NCBI GenBank assembly: GCA_963700255.1
Contig: CAVOWW010000031.1
Span: 62,001-126,000 of the forward strand
DNA length: 64,000 nucleotides
Reading direction: 5' to 3'
DNA from: UBA10649 sp963700255
Lineage (GTDB): Bacteria; Actinomycetota; Actinomycetes; S36-B12
Within the stretch, counting starts at the first letter, position 1. Each line of letters begins with the position of its first letter. The notes below the pieces were generated by a model. That model saw nothing but the letters and a program-made list of their open reading frames with translations. It had not been told where the DNA came from and ran no database searches. Made by a program: the position numbers and the translations under genes. This document shows, piece by piece, positions 7,701-16,550 of this stretch.

Positions 7701-8594
7701 TCAGTCCCTTCCCACGCGGCCGTCGGCCGACGTCCACGGCAGCCGCGGGTCCTGTGCCTGCGTCTCCCACGACTCCCGGATCCAGTGATGCTGGGGGTCG
7801 TCGCAGAAGGCCATCGTCCTCTCCTCGCCCGGTCCGGCGAGGACGTTCAGGAAGTACATCGGGTACTCCGGCGGTGCCACGGTCGGGCCGTGGTACCCCT
7901 GCGGGACGAGGTACACGTCCGCATCGTGCAGCGTGACGGTCTCGTCGACGGAGCCGTCGACCGTGTAGAAGTGGAACAGCCCCTCCCCCACGGCGTCGCC
8001 GTGCGGCGAGTCACCGCGACCGATGCGGAAGTAGTAGATCTCCTCGTTGTTGACGACGCAGTCGCCGATGCCGTCATGGCGATGCGGCGGCCACGACGAC
8101 CAGTTGCCGCCCGGGGTGATGACCTCGCACACGTTGATCCTGTGCGCGCCGGTGAACGAGCCCGGGGTGGCGATGTTGGTGACCTGGCGCGTCGCCCGGC
8201 CGGAGCCGCGGACCTCGACCGGGACGTCGGCGGCCGCCACGTGGACCACCGGATGCGTCTCCGTGGCCCGTGCGGTGCACAGCGCGACCTCGCCGCCGTC
8301 ACCCGCCATCGTCAGCACCGACCCCAGCGGCACGTACATCCAGTCCGACACGGCGGCGAAGACACCATCACGGCCGGCGAGGCGGAACGCCTGCCCGTCC
8401 ACCGTGACGTCGACGTCACGAGCCGACAGCGGGACGAGCACGCCCTCGTCCTCGGAGAGCGTGACAGTCACCGTGGCACCAGGGCGGAGGGTGAACACCT
8501 GCATGCCGCTGTAGGTCCACGGCGCGGTGTCAGGGGTGACCAGGAGGTCGGCATCGCCCGAGGCGAGCGTTCCTGCGGGGTGGAACCAGGTCAT
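7701..8594 (-). CDS. iolB: 5-deoxy-glucuronate isomerase
   Basis: A 297-residue bicupin of the KduI/IolB family that converts 5-deoxy-D-glucuronate to 2-deoxy-5-keto-D-gluconate. Recognisable features are the opening WFHPAGTL, the metal-binding PPHRHD motif with EEIYYF following it, and the C-terminal VPQGYHGP region. The ATG at 8594 was chosen because it fits the family start and overlaps the stop of the upstream iolC fusion in ATGA. A longer open frame exists upstream, but it is antisense noise inside iolC. Confidence 0.93.
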   Translation of the reverse strand: MTWFHPAGTLASGDADLLVTPDTAPWTYSGMQVFTLRPGATVTVTLSEDEGVLVPLSARDVDVTVDGQAFRLAGRDGVFAAVSDWMYVPLGSVLTMAGDGGEVALCTARATETHPVVHVAAADVPVEVRGSGRATRQVTNIATPGSFTGAHRINVCEVITPGGNWSSWPPHRHDGIGDCVVNNEEIYYFRIGRGDSPHGDAVGEGLFHFYTVDGSVDETVTLHDADVYLVPQGYHGPTVAPPEYPMYFLNVLAGPGEERTMAFCDDPQHHWIRESWETQAQDPRLPWTSADGRVGRD

Positions 8595-10450
8595 GAGGGA
8601 CCTCCAGGCTGGACGAACGGGTGGACGATGGCGGCCGCGCGGCGCACGGCCTCCTCCGGCTGCTCGGAGTGCGGGTACAGCAGGGCGCGGCCGGCGACCA
8701 GCCCGCGCACGTTCGGCTCGCGCATGGCGTCGGCCCAGCGGGCGAAGGTGCGGTCGGCATCGGCGCCGGGATCGCCGCCGAGCATGAGGACCGGCATCGA
8801 CGTGGCGCCCGCGACCTCGCTCATGCGATCGCTGCCGGGGATCTTCAGCCAGGTGTAGCCCGAGGACGAGCCCAGCCCGGAGGCGATGGCGACGACCTTG
8901 ATCAGCCGCTCGTCGGACGGATCCAGGACGTTCCGGCCCGATGGGTCCTTCAGGTACGGAAGCGGCTCGACCATGCACATCAGGCGGCGGTCGGCGAGCT
9001 GCGTGACGACCGAGGCGACGGACTCGATCGTGCGGGCCACGCCTGGGTCGGTGTCGTCGATGCGCAGCAGCACCTTGCCGCCATCGAGCCCGCAGGACTC
9101 GACGTGGTCCGCGTCGTAGGCCGTCATGCGGTCGTCGAGCTCCCAGTCGGCCCCGATGATGCCGCCGCGGTTCATCGTCCCGATGGCGAGCCTGTCGTCG
9201 AGGGCGCCGAGCCACGCGAGCTCCTCGAGGATGTCGGCACTGGCCAGGACGCCGTCGACGCCAGGCTGGGCGAGCGAACGGACGAGCCGGTCGAGCAGCG
9301 TGTACCGGTCGGCGACAGCGAGCGGGTCGCCGCTGGCCGCGAGCATCCCGCGGGCCGTGTGGTCGGCGGCGAGGATCAGGAGGCGGCCGTCCGATCCGGC
9401 CACCGTGCGGCGGGTGCGGCGCAGGAGTGCCGCGCGGAGGCTGTCGGGCTCGAACACCCTCGCCTCGATGAGCGCCTCGTACTGCGCGCGTTCCAAGGCC
9501 GCACTCATGACGACACCATGCCCCTCGAGGTCGGCGACCGACGGCATCGCGTCGGCGCAGGTGAGCTGGGCCGACACGAACGCACCCGCGGCGTTGGCGA
9601 ACTCCCCGATCCGAGGCACGTCCCAGCCGCTCAGCAGCCCGTGCGAGAGCGCGCCCCCGAACGCGTCGCCCGCGCCCAGGCCGCACACGACCGTCACGGG
9701 CACCGGAGCCACCCGCCACCGTCCGTCCGCGGTCGCCAGCAGCGAACCGTCCGCGCCCAGCTTGACGATGGCCAGCTCCACGCCGGCGGCCAGCAGCGCG
9801 TCAGCAGCGTCGTCAGGGTCGTCGGTCCCGACTGCCATCACGCACTCCTCGCGGTTGCCCACCACGACGGTCGACAGGGCGATCGCCGCCTGCGCCGCAG
9901 CCCGTGCAGTGAGGAGGTCGGGCCACAGGGCGGCCCGGTAGTCGAGATCGAGGACGGTGTGGCCCTCACGATCCCGCGTGGCGAGCCATGACATGCAGGC
10001 GAGGGCCGTGGATCCGAGGGCGAGTGCACCCTGGCTGATCCACAGAAGGCCACACGACCGGATGACCTCGTCCGGAACGTCGGCGTCCACGAGCGTCGTG
10101 TCCGGAGCGGCAGGGCCGCGGTAGAACGCCACCTTCGGCGTCTCGGGCGGATCGAGGGCGGCGAGCGCGAGCGGTGTCTGGCCACCGGGCTCGGTCGCCA
10201 CGTAGTCCGTCACGACACCCCAGCCGGCCAGTCGCCGGCGCACGTACTCGCCGAACCCGTCGTCGCCCACCTTGGTCGCGAGCGCGGCATGACGTCCGAG
10301 ACGCGCCGCAGCGACCGCGACGTTGGTGGGGCTTCCGCCCACCGACTTGGTGAAGGTCTGCTGGCCGTCGAAGCCGACGCCCTCCTCGGCCGCATAGAGA
10401 TCGACGCTGACGCGTCCGACGCTCAGCACGTCGATGGGGGCTGGCTGCAT
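8591..10450 (-). CDS. iolC: fused 5-dehydro-2-deoxygluconokinase / Cgl0158-type aldolase
   Basis: One uninterrupted 619-residue frame encodes two inositol enzymes. Residues 1 to about 312 are a PfkB-family IolC kinase with the SVGGSPTNVAVA substrate motif and the GLGAGD anion hole/base motif (Asp262). Residues about 318-619 match the Cgl0158 aldolase family, with ADHTARG at 362-368, and would cleave 2-deoxy-5-keto-gluconate 6-phosphate. The linker (GHGVVMSAALERAQ) contains an in-frame ATG where a separate aldolase could begin, but there is no stop before it. IolC fused to a DUF2090 aldolase is known from proteobacteria; this partner is different. Confidence 0.88.
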   Translation of the reverse strand: MQPAPIDVLSVGRVSVDLYAAEEGVGFDGQQTFTKSVGGSPTNVAVAAARLGRHAALATKVGDDGFGEYVRRRLAGWGVVTDYVATEPGGQTPLALAALDPPETPKVAFYRGPAAPDTTLVDADVPDEVIRSCGLLWISQGALALGSTALACMSWLATRDREGHTVLDLDYRAALWPDLLTARAAAQAAIALSTVVVGNREECVMAVGTDDPDDAADALLAAGVELAIVKLGADGSLLATADGRWRVAPVPVTVVCGLGAGDAFGGALSHGLLSGWDVPRIGEFANAAGAFVSAQLTCADAMPSVADLEGHGVVMSAALERAQYEALIEARVFEPDSLRAALLRRTRRTVAGSDGRLLILAADHTARGMLAASGDPLAVADRYTLLDRLVRSLAQPGVDGVLASADILEELAWLGALDDRLAIGTMNRGGIIGADWELDDRMTAYDADHVESCGLDGGKVLLRIDDTDPGVARTIESVASVVTQLADRRLMCMVEPLPYLKDPSGRNVLDPSDERLIKVVAIASGLGSSSGYTWLKIPGSDRMSEVAGATSMPVLMLGGDPGADADRTFARWADAMREPNVRGLVAGRALLYPHSEQPEEAVRRAAAIVHPFVQPGGPS

Positions 10451-10451
10451 G

Positions 10452-11351
10452 TCAGCCGGCGAGCGCGGGAGCGACGACGTCGGTGAGGTACTGCATGGAG
10501 GTGCGCACCTGGGTGATCGGTCCCTCGCCCTCGGCCGGGAGGCCGTCGGTGATCGCCGTGTCCTGCTCGATGACGTACCAGCCGCGGTAGCCCGCCGCCT
10601 CGAGGGTCTGCACGACGCCGAGAATGTCGACATCGCCCTGGCCGAGCGGGGTGAACAGGCCAGCCTGCGTGGCGGCCATGAGCGTGACCTCGCGACGCAG
10701 GACTGGCGGCACCATGTCGAGGCGGACGTCCTTGAGGTGCACGTGGCCGACGCGCTCCATCGCCTCCTTGGCGAAGGCGACCGGATCCTGGCCGCCGATG
10801 GCCATGTGCCCGGTGTCGAGGCAGAAGTTGACGTCGCAGGTATCGAGGACGCGGTTGATGTCGTCCTTGGTCTCGACGACGGTCTGCACGTGCGAGTGCA
10901 GCACCTGCTGCAGGCCGTGCGCGGCGCAGATCTCGTCGATGACGCCGAACATCTCGACCATGTGCTTCTGCTCGTCGATGGTGAGCGGTCGCGGGATCGA
11001 CCAGTCCCAGTCCTGGACGACGGCAGAGATGAACTTCGTCGCGCCGGCGCGCTGGAACAGCCTGGCGGTCGCCGTCGCGCTGTCGATGGTCGCCTGGCGC
11101 TGCGCCGGGTCGTGCAGGACGACGGGAGTGAAGCCACCCATGAGCGTCATGCCGTACCGGGCCAGCTCGGCCTTGACCTCGTCAGGATCGGTGGGCAGGA
11201 AGCCCGGTGCACCGAGCTCGGTCGCCGTCATGCCCATGGCCGACATCTCCGCGAGGACCCGCGGGGTGGGGAGCATGGCGCCCCAGCCGGGCACCTCGCA
11301 GATCCCCCATGAGATGGGTGCCGACTGAACACGGTCGAGGAAGTCCGACAT
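10452..11351 (-). CDS. iolE: sugar phosphate isomerase/epimerase family, probable inosose dehydratase
   Basis: A 299-residue AP-endonuclease-2-like TIM barrel. The opening APISWGICEVPGWG (about 11-24) is characteristic of IolE, which dehydrates scyllo-inosose (2-keto-myo-inositol) to the diketone cleaved by IolD. Metal-binding segments VLHSHVQT and CLDTGHMAIGG are present. IolH is the main alternative in the same fold. It is the promoter-proximal gene of the operon, with GGCAGGA before the ATG and one base separating it from the iolC fusion. A LacI-type palindrome lies immediately upstream. Confidence 0.85.
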   Translation of the reverse strand: MSDFLDRVQSAPISWGICEVPGWGAMLPTPRVLAEMSAMGMTATELGAPGFLPTDPDEVKAELARYGMTLMGGFTPVVLHDPAQRQATIDSATATARLFQRAGATKFISAVVQDWDWSIPRPLTIDEQKHMVEMFGVIDEICAAHGLQQVLHSHVQTVVETKDDINRVLDTCDVNFCLDTGHMAIGGQDPVAFAKEAMERVGHVHLKDVRLDMVPPVLRREVTLMAATQAGLFTPLGQGDVDILGVVQTLEAAGYRGWYVIEQDTAITDGLPAEGEGPITQVRTSMQYLTDVVAPALAG

Positions 11352-11365
11352 GATTCCTGCCTTCC

Positions 11366-11381
11366 GTTGGAACGTTCCAAC
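11366..11381. promoter_or_regulatory. LacI-type operator between iolE and iolG
   Basis: GTTGGAACGTTCCAAC is a perfect 16-bp palindrome with a central CG, the form expected for a LacI/GalR dimer. It sits 15 bases before the iolE start codon and about 50 bases before iolG, in the only divergent gap of the inositol block. The LacI regulator encoded at 12439-13443 is the obvious ligand. Confidence 0.75.
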
Positions 11382-11430
11382 AATCGTGGCACACTAGGGG
11401 CGCGAACGCAACGCACCCCGGGAGGCAGTC

Positions 11431-12435
11431 ATGCGGATCCTCGTCCTCGGCGCCGGCCGCATGGGCTCCATCCGGGTGGAGGACCTCGCGGCGGACCCCC
11501 GCGTCGATGAGGTCCTCGTGGCCAACCGGACCGAGTCACGCGCCGCCGACCTCGCGGCCCGCTTCGGTGCGGTGCACGTCCCGTGGGCGGATGCCCTCGG
11601 CTCCGGCGCAGACGCCACGGTCGTGGCGGTCGGCACCGACGCTCACGGCTCCCTGCTCGACGAGGTCCTGCAGCAGGGCCGGCCCGTGCTGTGCGAGAAG
11701 CCGATCGCCCTCACCCTCGCCGGGACCAAGCAGGCGATCGACGTCGCCGAACGGCACGGCACTCCGCTCCAGATCGGCTTCCAGCGCCGCTTCGACCCCG
11801 CGATCCACGAGGTGCACGATCGGATCCACGACGGCCGGGTCGGGGTCCTGTACTCGATGACGCTGACCGCGCACGATCACACCCCGTCGCCACGCGAGTT
11901 CATCGCGGGCAGCGGCGGCATCTTCCGCGACATGCACGTGCACGACCTCGACCTCGTCCGCTGGCTGGCCGGCTCCGAGGTCGAGTCGGTGTACGCCACC
12001 AAGGCCGTGCGGGCCCAGCACCAGTACGCCGAGTTCGACGACGCCGACGTCAGCACGATCCTGGCCGTGACGACGAGCGGGGTGCAGGTTGTCATCACCG
12101 GCACCCGGCACGACGCGCTCGGGCAGGACGTCCGGCTGGAGGTGCACGGCTCACTCGACTCGGTGTCCGCTGGGCTGAACAGCCGCACGCCGCTTCATGC
12201 ACTGGAGGGCGACCCTGCCTTCGGCGACGATCCGTACACGGGCTTCGTCGACCGCTTCCGTGGCGCCTTCCGTGAGGAGACTGCCGCCTTCGTCTCCCTG
12301 GCCCGGGGCGAGGCGGAGAACGCCTGCCCGCCTGACTCGGCACTGGAGAGCCTGCGCATCGCCATCGCGTGCGAGGAGTCCGTCGCGCGCGGCGGTCCCG
12401 TCCGGGTCGCCGACATCGACACAGCGCGGTACTGA
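11431..12435 (+). CDS. iolG: myo-inositol 2-dehydrogenase-like Gfo/Idh/MocA oxidoreductase
   Basis: A 334-residue dehydrogenase with a Rossmann loop GAGRMG (7-12) and the CEKPIAL motif carrying the catalytic lysine (Lys90). The substrate-domain segment GGIFRDMHVHDLDLVRWL is typical of inositol dehydrogenases, which oxidise myo-inositol to 2-keto-myo-inositol with NAD+. The start is supported by GGGAGG seven bases upstream. It diverges from iolE across the palindromic operator and is followed after three bases by the LacI regulator. The symbol is by context and family; substrate is not proven. Confidence 0.85.
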   Translation: MRILVLGAGRMGSIRVEDLAADPRVDEVLVANRTESRAADLAARFGAVHVPWADALGSGADATVVAVGTDAHGSLLDEVLQQGRPVLCEKPIALTLAGTKQAIDVAERHGTPLQIGFQRRFDPAIHEVHDRIHDGRVGVLYSMTLTAHDHTPSPREFIAGSGGIFRDMHVHDLDLVRWLAGSEVESVYATKAVRAQHQYAEFDDADVSTILAVTTSGVQVVITGTRHDALGQDVRLEVHGSLDSVSAGLNSRTPLHALEGDPAFGDDPYTGFVDRFRGAFREETAAFVSLARGEAENACPPDSALESLRIAIACEESVARGGPVRVADIDTARY

Positions 12436-12438
12436 GCC

Positions 12439-13443
12439 ATGCGCGAGCCCCGCCCCACCATCCATGACGTCGCCTCGCGTGCGGGAGTCTCCAAGTCGCT
12501 GGTCTCCCTGGCACTGCGCGGCTCCCCGAAGGTCAGCGAGGCCAGCAGGGACGCCATCCTCGCCGCTGCCGCGGAGCTCGGCTACCGCACCAACGCTGCG
12601 GCGCGCAGCCTCGCCGACCGTCGCAGCCGCACCGTCGGCGTCCTCATCCTCGACCTGCACAACCCGGTCTTCGCGGAGATCCTCGACGGTGTCGAGACCG
12701 AGGTCCGCAAGCACGGCTACAGCACGATGCTCGTCACCGGCGGCGCCGACCCGGCACTCGAGCAGGTGGAGCTCGACAAGCTCCTCGAGTTCCAGGTCGA
12801 GGGCCTGATCCTCATCTCGCACCGGCTGGAGGCGAGCGCACTTCGCGCATTCGCCGAGGAGGTGCCCACGGTCGTCGTCACGCGACGGGACATGACCAGT
12901 CCGCGCATGGACACGGTGAGCAACGACGACGTCGCCGGCGCGACCCTCGCCGTCCGGCACCTGGTCGGGCTGGGCCACCGGCGCATCACGCACCTGTCGG
13001 GCGGCGACAACCCCATCTCGCGCGACCGCGAGCGCGGGTACCTCGACGCGATGGCCGAGGCCGGGCTCGCCTCGCACGCCCACGTCGTCCCGGGGTCCCT
13101 CACGGACGCCGGCGGCTACGCGGCTGCCCGCCTCGCCCTGGCGACCGAACCCCGGCCCACCGCACTGGTCGTCGCCAACGACATCGCGGCACTGGGCGCC
13201 ATCGCTGCCGTGCAGGAGGCCGGCCTGCTGGTGCCCGCCGACGTCTCCGTCGTCGGCTACGACGGCATCGCCCTCGGCGCCCTGCGGACCCTGAGCCTGA
13301 CCACCGTTGCCCAGCCACTAGCCGAGATGGGCGCGGCCGCGGCGGCGCGGCTGTTCGCGCGCATCGCGAGCCCCCGCTCCCGGGCCCAGAACGTCAGCGC
13401 CGACGCCGCGCTCGTCGTGCGCGGCACGACCGCACCCGCCTAG
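12439..13443 (+). CDS. LacI family transcriptional regulator of the inositol block
   Basis: A 334-residue LacI/GalR repressor. The N-terminal helix-turn-helix TIHDVASRAGVSKSLVSLAL is at 7-26, followed by a hinge and a periplasmic-binding-protein-like effector domain ending in SVVGYDG and SLTTVAQPLAEMG. It follows iolG by three bases, so the two are probably cotranscribed and autoregulated through the palindrome at 11366-11381. The effector is likely an inositol catabolite, by context only. Its TAG stop shares the palindromic CTAG with the stop of the convergent ligase gene. Confidence 0.92.
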   Translation: MREPRPTIHDVASRAGVSKSLVSLALRGSPKVSEASRDAILAAAAELGYRTNAAARSLADRRSRTVGVLILDLHNPVFAEILDGVETEVRKHGYSTMLVTGGADPALEQVELDKLLEFQVEGLILISHRLEASALRAFAEEVPTVVVTRRDMTSPRMDTVSNDDVAGATLAVRHLVGLGHRRITHLSGGDNPISRDRERGYLDAMAEAGLASHAHVVPGSLTDAGGYAAARLALATEPRPTALVVANDIAALGAIAAVQEAGLLVPADVSVVGYDGIALGALRTLSLTTVAQPLAEMGAAAAARLFARIASPRSRAQNVSADAALVVRGTTAPA

Positions 13444-15323
13444 CCGTTCGCCCCGGTCCAGTCCGCGAACCACTCGAGACTGTCGGGGTTGGCCAGCGCG
13501 GACGTGTCCCTGACGGCGCGGCCGTTGACGGTGTCGCCGACTGCCAGCTCCGCGATCTTGTTGCTGCGGGTGCGCGGGAGCTCGGGCGCCTCAGCGATGA
13601 CCGAGGGGACGTGGCGCGGGCTCGCCTGCTCGCGCAGCGCCTGCCGGATCCGCCGGGTCAGGTCATCGTCGAGATCAGCTCCCGGTACCAGCGTCACGAA
13701 CAGGACGATCCGCGTGTCCCCGTCCCACGCCTGCCCCACCGCCAGCGCCTCCGCGACCTCGTCGAGGCCCTCCACGATCCGGTAGACCTCCGCCGTCCCG
13801 ATCCGCACGCCGTTGGCGTTCAGGGTGGCGTCCGATCGGCCGTGGATGACGAAGCCGCCGCTGGCGGTCCGCGCGGCGAAGTCGCCGTGCGCCCACACGC
13901 CGGGGAAGCGGTCGAAGTACGCGGAGCGCAGGCGTGACCCGTCGGCATCCCCCACGAAGCCGATCGGCACGGACGGGAAGGGCGTGCGGCACACGAGCTC
14001 GCCCAGCTCGCCGACGGCAGCCGGGACTCCGTCATCGCCCAGGACTGCGACGTCGAGCCCGAGCGTCGGACCCTGGATCTCCCCGCGGCGGACCGGCTCA
14101 GTGGGGACGCCCGCCACGAAGCAGCCGCAGATGTCCGTGCCGCCGGAGATGGAGGCGAGGTGAGCGGACGCGGACACGCACGTCTGCACGAAGTCGAACC
14201 CGTCCGGGCTCAGCGGCGATCCCGTCGACGCGATCGTCCGCAGCCTCGTGAGGTCGTGGAGCTCCCCAGGGCGCATCCCTGACTTGCGGACGGTGTCGAT
14301 GAACTTGGCCGACAGGCCCAGGAATGTCAGCTCCTCGGACTCCGCGATCGCGAACAGCCGGTCGAGGGCCGGGTAGCCCGGGTTGCCGTCATACAGGACG
14401 ATCGTGACGCGACGACCGAGCCCGCACAGCAGCCAGTTCCACATCATCCAGCCGCAGGTCGTGAAGTACATCGCCCGGTCGCCCGGCCGGATGTCGAGGT
14501 GGAAGGCCTGCTCGGACAGCACCTTCAGCAGCACGCCCGCCGCGGAGTGGACGATGCACTTCGGCCGGCCGGTGGTCCCGCTCGAGAAGAGGATGAAGCC
14601 CGGGTGCGCGAACGGCAGCTGAACGGGCTCGAGCGCCAGCCCACGGTGCGGGGCGAGCCAGTCCTGCCAGGTGACGTGACCCGCGGCATCGTCTCCGACC
14701 ACGACCACCGTCGTGACGGTGGGCAGTCCCGCGAGGATCTCCGGCAGCCGGGCCAGGCAGTCGATGGGCCGTCCGCCGTAGGTGTAGCCGGACGCGAGCA
14801 TGAGGACCGTCGGCCCGACCTGCCCGAACCGGTCGATGACGCCGACCGGGCCGAAGTCCGGCGATGCCGTGCTCACGACCGCGCCGATGCTCAGGGCCCC
14901 CAGCGCGAACAGGGCAGCCTCGATGGTGTTGGGCGTCCACGCGGCTACGCGGTCGCCCTCCCGCACCCCCGCCGAGCGCAGGGCACCGGCCACGGCGGCC
15001 ACCTCGGCGCGCACCTGCGCCACGGTGAGCTCGCGCCGGCTCCCGTCCTCGTCGATCCCGACCAGTGCGGGAGAGTCCGGATCGCCGGCCAGCAGGGTGT
15101 CGACGACGTTCAGCCGTGCCTGCGGGAGGAACCGCGTGCCGAGGAAGCCCTCGCCCTCGACGCTGACCTCGCCCGGATCGCCGACGACGCCGAGGTCATC
15201 CCAGGCCTCGCGCCAGAACTGCCCGGGATGCTCGACGGACCACGCGTGCAGCTCGCGGAAGTCCGCGAAGCCGTGCCGCGCGGTCAGGCCGGCCATCACG
15301 GAATCGGCCCCGATGTCGCTCAC
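13440..15323 (-). CDS. acetoacetate-CoA ligase
   Basis: A 627-residue ANL-superfamily adenylating enzyme. An N-terminal ACAS_N-like segment (FRELHAWSVEHPGQFW) is followed by the AMP-binding core with the P-loop FSSGTTGRPKCIVH. The C-terminal catalytic lysine is in PRTRSNKIAELAV. The overall pattern (MYFTTCGWMMWNWLL, SGGTDICGCF) matches acetoacetyl-CoA synthetase, which activates acetoacetate for ketone-body or polyester use. The GTG at 15323 was chosen by homology start; no strong Shine-Dalgarno is visible, and an in-frame ATG lies at 15296. The upstream open frame to 15590 is not coding. Confidence 0.88.
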   Translation of the reverse strand: MSDIGADSVMAGLTARHGFADFRELHAWSVEHPGQFWREAWDDLGVVGDPGEVSVEGEGFLGTRFLPQARLNVVDTLLAGDPDSPALVGIDEDGSRRELTVAQVRAEVAAVAGALRSAGVREGDRVAAWTPNTIEAALFALGALSIGAVVSTASPDFGPVGVIDRFGQVGPTVLMLASGYTYGGRPIDCLARLPEILAGLPTVTTVVVVGDDAAGHVTWQDWLAPHRGLALEPVQLPFAHPGFILFSSGTTGRPKCIVHSAAGVLLKVLSEQAFHLDIRPGDRAMYFTTCGWMMWNWLLCGLGRRVTIVLYDGNPGYPALDRLFAIAESEELTFLGLSAKFIDTVRKSGMRPGELHDLTRLRTIASTGSPLSPDGFDFVQTCVSASAHLASISGGTDICGCFVAGVPTEPVRRGEIQGPTLGLDVAVLGDDGVPAAVGELGELVCRTPFPSVPIGFVGDADGSRLRSAYFDRFPGVWAHGDFAARTASGGFVIHGRSDATLNANGVRIGTAEVYRIVEGLDEVAEALAVGQAWDGDTRIVLFVTLVPGADLDDDLTRRIRQALREQASPRHVPSVIAEAPELPRTRSNKIAELAVGDTVNGRAVRDTSALANPDSLEWFADWTGANG

Positions 15324-15340
15324 CCCCCGACCCAACCACG

Positions 15341-15424
15341 CCAACCACCCGTTTCTCCCGGAATCCGGGACCAATCGGCGGTCCCGGCCTCCGCCAGGGC
15401 CTTCTTCGCCGATCTGTCCCTGTG
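15341..15424 (+). repeat. left copy of an approximately 80-bp inverted repeat
   Basis: This stretch lies upstream of the AbiEi-like gene and is repeated in inverted orientation at 16471-16553. A run of 25 bases (15356-15380) is identical to the reverse complement of 16513-16537. It opens with the palindrome TCCCGGAATCCGGGA (15356-15370). Similarity continues more loosely through TCGCCGATCT. It abuts the start of the acetoacetate-CoA ligase gene. Confidence 0.8.
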
Positions 15425-15468
15425 GACGGACGGTTGCCCGTCGGCGCGTCACCCTGCACCCTCGCGCC

Positions 15469-16455
15469 ATGCCCAAATACCGCGAGGACAACCTCCTGCC
15501 TCTCCGAGACGACGTGCGGATGCGCGCTGCGCCGCTGGGCCGGGTGTTCCGGCGCAGCGACCTCATCGCGTGGGGACTCCCAGGTGACACGGTCCTCCCG
15601 ATGACCCGCCGCGGCTGGTGGATCCGGCTTCATCACGGGATCTATGCCGACAGCCGTGACATCGGCGACGACCCTTCGGACGCCGCGCACCACGCCCTGC
15701 TGTGTGCTGCGGGCATCCGTGCGCTGCGCGAGGCCGCCTACGCATTCGGACCCAGTGCCGCCTCTCTTCACGGACAGGCCCTGCCGCGTGGCCTGCTCGA
15801 CACCGTCCATCTGGTCCGCCCGCTCGGACATGACGGCCGGTCCTTGTCGCGCCGCATCACCGCCAAGGACCATGTTCCGCCCGCCATCGTCCGCACACAG
15901 CACCTCACGGCCGCCGACGTGACGGAGGTAGGTGGGGTTCCTGTCGTCGTGCCGGCACTGGCCGCGGTCTCAGCTGCCGTCTCGGCCGATCCCGACTGGA
16001 TGGTGGCCATCATGGACTCGGCGGCCTGGGGTGCTCCGGAGCGCCTCCCGCAGATGGAGCAGTACGCGCAAGGTCTACAGCACCTGGCCGGCATCGGCGA
16101 CGTCCGAGCAGTGCTACCCCTGGTCCGCTCCGGAGCCCAGACGCCGCTTGAGTCGCTGTCGCGTGTTCGTCTGATGCGCTGTGGCCTGCCCGAGCCCAGG
16201 CTGCAGGTGCCCTTCTACGACGACGAGGGGCTCGTCGGCATCGTCGACATGTACTGGGACGAGCTGGGAGTCATCGGCGAGGCTGACGGGCTGCTCAAGT
16301 ACCGCACGGGTGCCGACCTCATCGCCGAGAAGCGCCGGGAGGACCGCCTTCGCCGGATCAAGCCAGTCGTCCGGTGGGACTGGGCGCAGATGTGGAACTC
16401 GCCTCGTGCCATCGCGGAGTGGGTCCGGAAGGCAGCGGGAGATCGCGCGGCCTGA
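15469..16455 (+). CDS. AbiEi-like winged-helix protein with nuclease-like C-terminus
   Basis: A 328-residue protein of the family annotated as type IV toxin-antitoxin AbiEi-domain or DUF559-like, usually without a partner in actinobacteria. The N-terminal part (about 15-80) looks like a winged helix: LGRVFRRSDLIAWGL, MTRRGWWIRLHHGIYAD. The C-terminal part has D-x(11)-EADG-x(3)-K spacing in GIVDMYWDELGVIGEADGLLKY, reminiscent of a PD-(D/E)XK nuclease core. No AbiEii-type toxin is adjacent. The ATG at 15469 has no Shine-Dalgarno; CACCCT lies six bases upstream. Long inverted repeats bracket the gene. Confidence 0.75.
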   Translation: MPKYREDNLLPLRDDVRMRAAPLGRVFRRSDLIAWGLPGDTVLPMTRRGWWIRLHHGIYADSRDIGDDPSDAAHHALLCAAGIRALREAAYAFGPSAASLHGQALPRGLLDTVHLVRPLGHDGRSLSRRITAKDHVPPAIVRTQHLTAADVTEVGGVPVVVPALAAVSAAVSADPDWMVAIMDSAAWGAPERLPQMEQYAQGLQHLAGIGDVRAVLPLVRSGAQTPLESLSRVRLMRCGLPEPRLQVPFYDDEGLVGIVDMYWDELGVIGEADGLLKYRTGADLIAEKRREDRLRRIKPVVRWDWAQMWNSPRAIAEWVRKAAGDRAA

Positions 16456-16470
16456 CTGGCGGGCACACGA

Positions 16471-16550
16471 CGGGGAGAGATCGGCGAGGAACGCACCAAC
16501 GAGGGTGAGGATCGCCGATTGGTCCCGGATTCCGGGACAAACGAGGGTGG

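Noticed and set aside
8591..11137. A single 848-codon frame covering iolC plus part of iolE
   Set aside because: The part beyond 10450 is out of frame with the real iolE gene and shows no family pattern. Only the portion from the ATG at 10450 is coding.
13440..15590. 716-codon version of the acetoacetate-CoA ligase
   Set aside because: The first 89 codons run through the inverted repeat and into the AbiEi-like gene and have no homology to the family. GTG 15323 is the better start.
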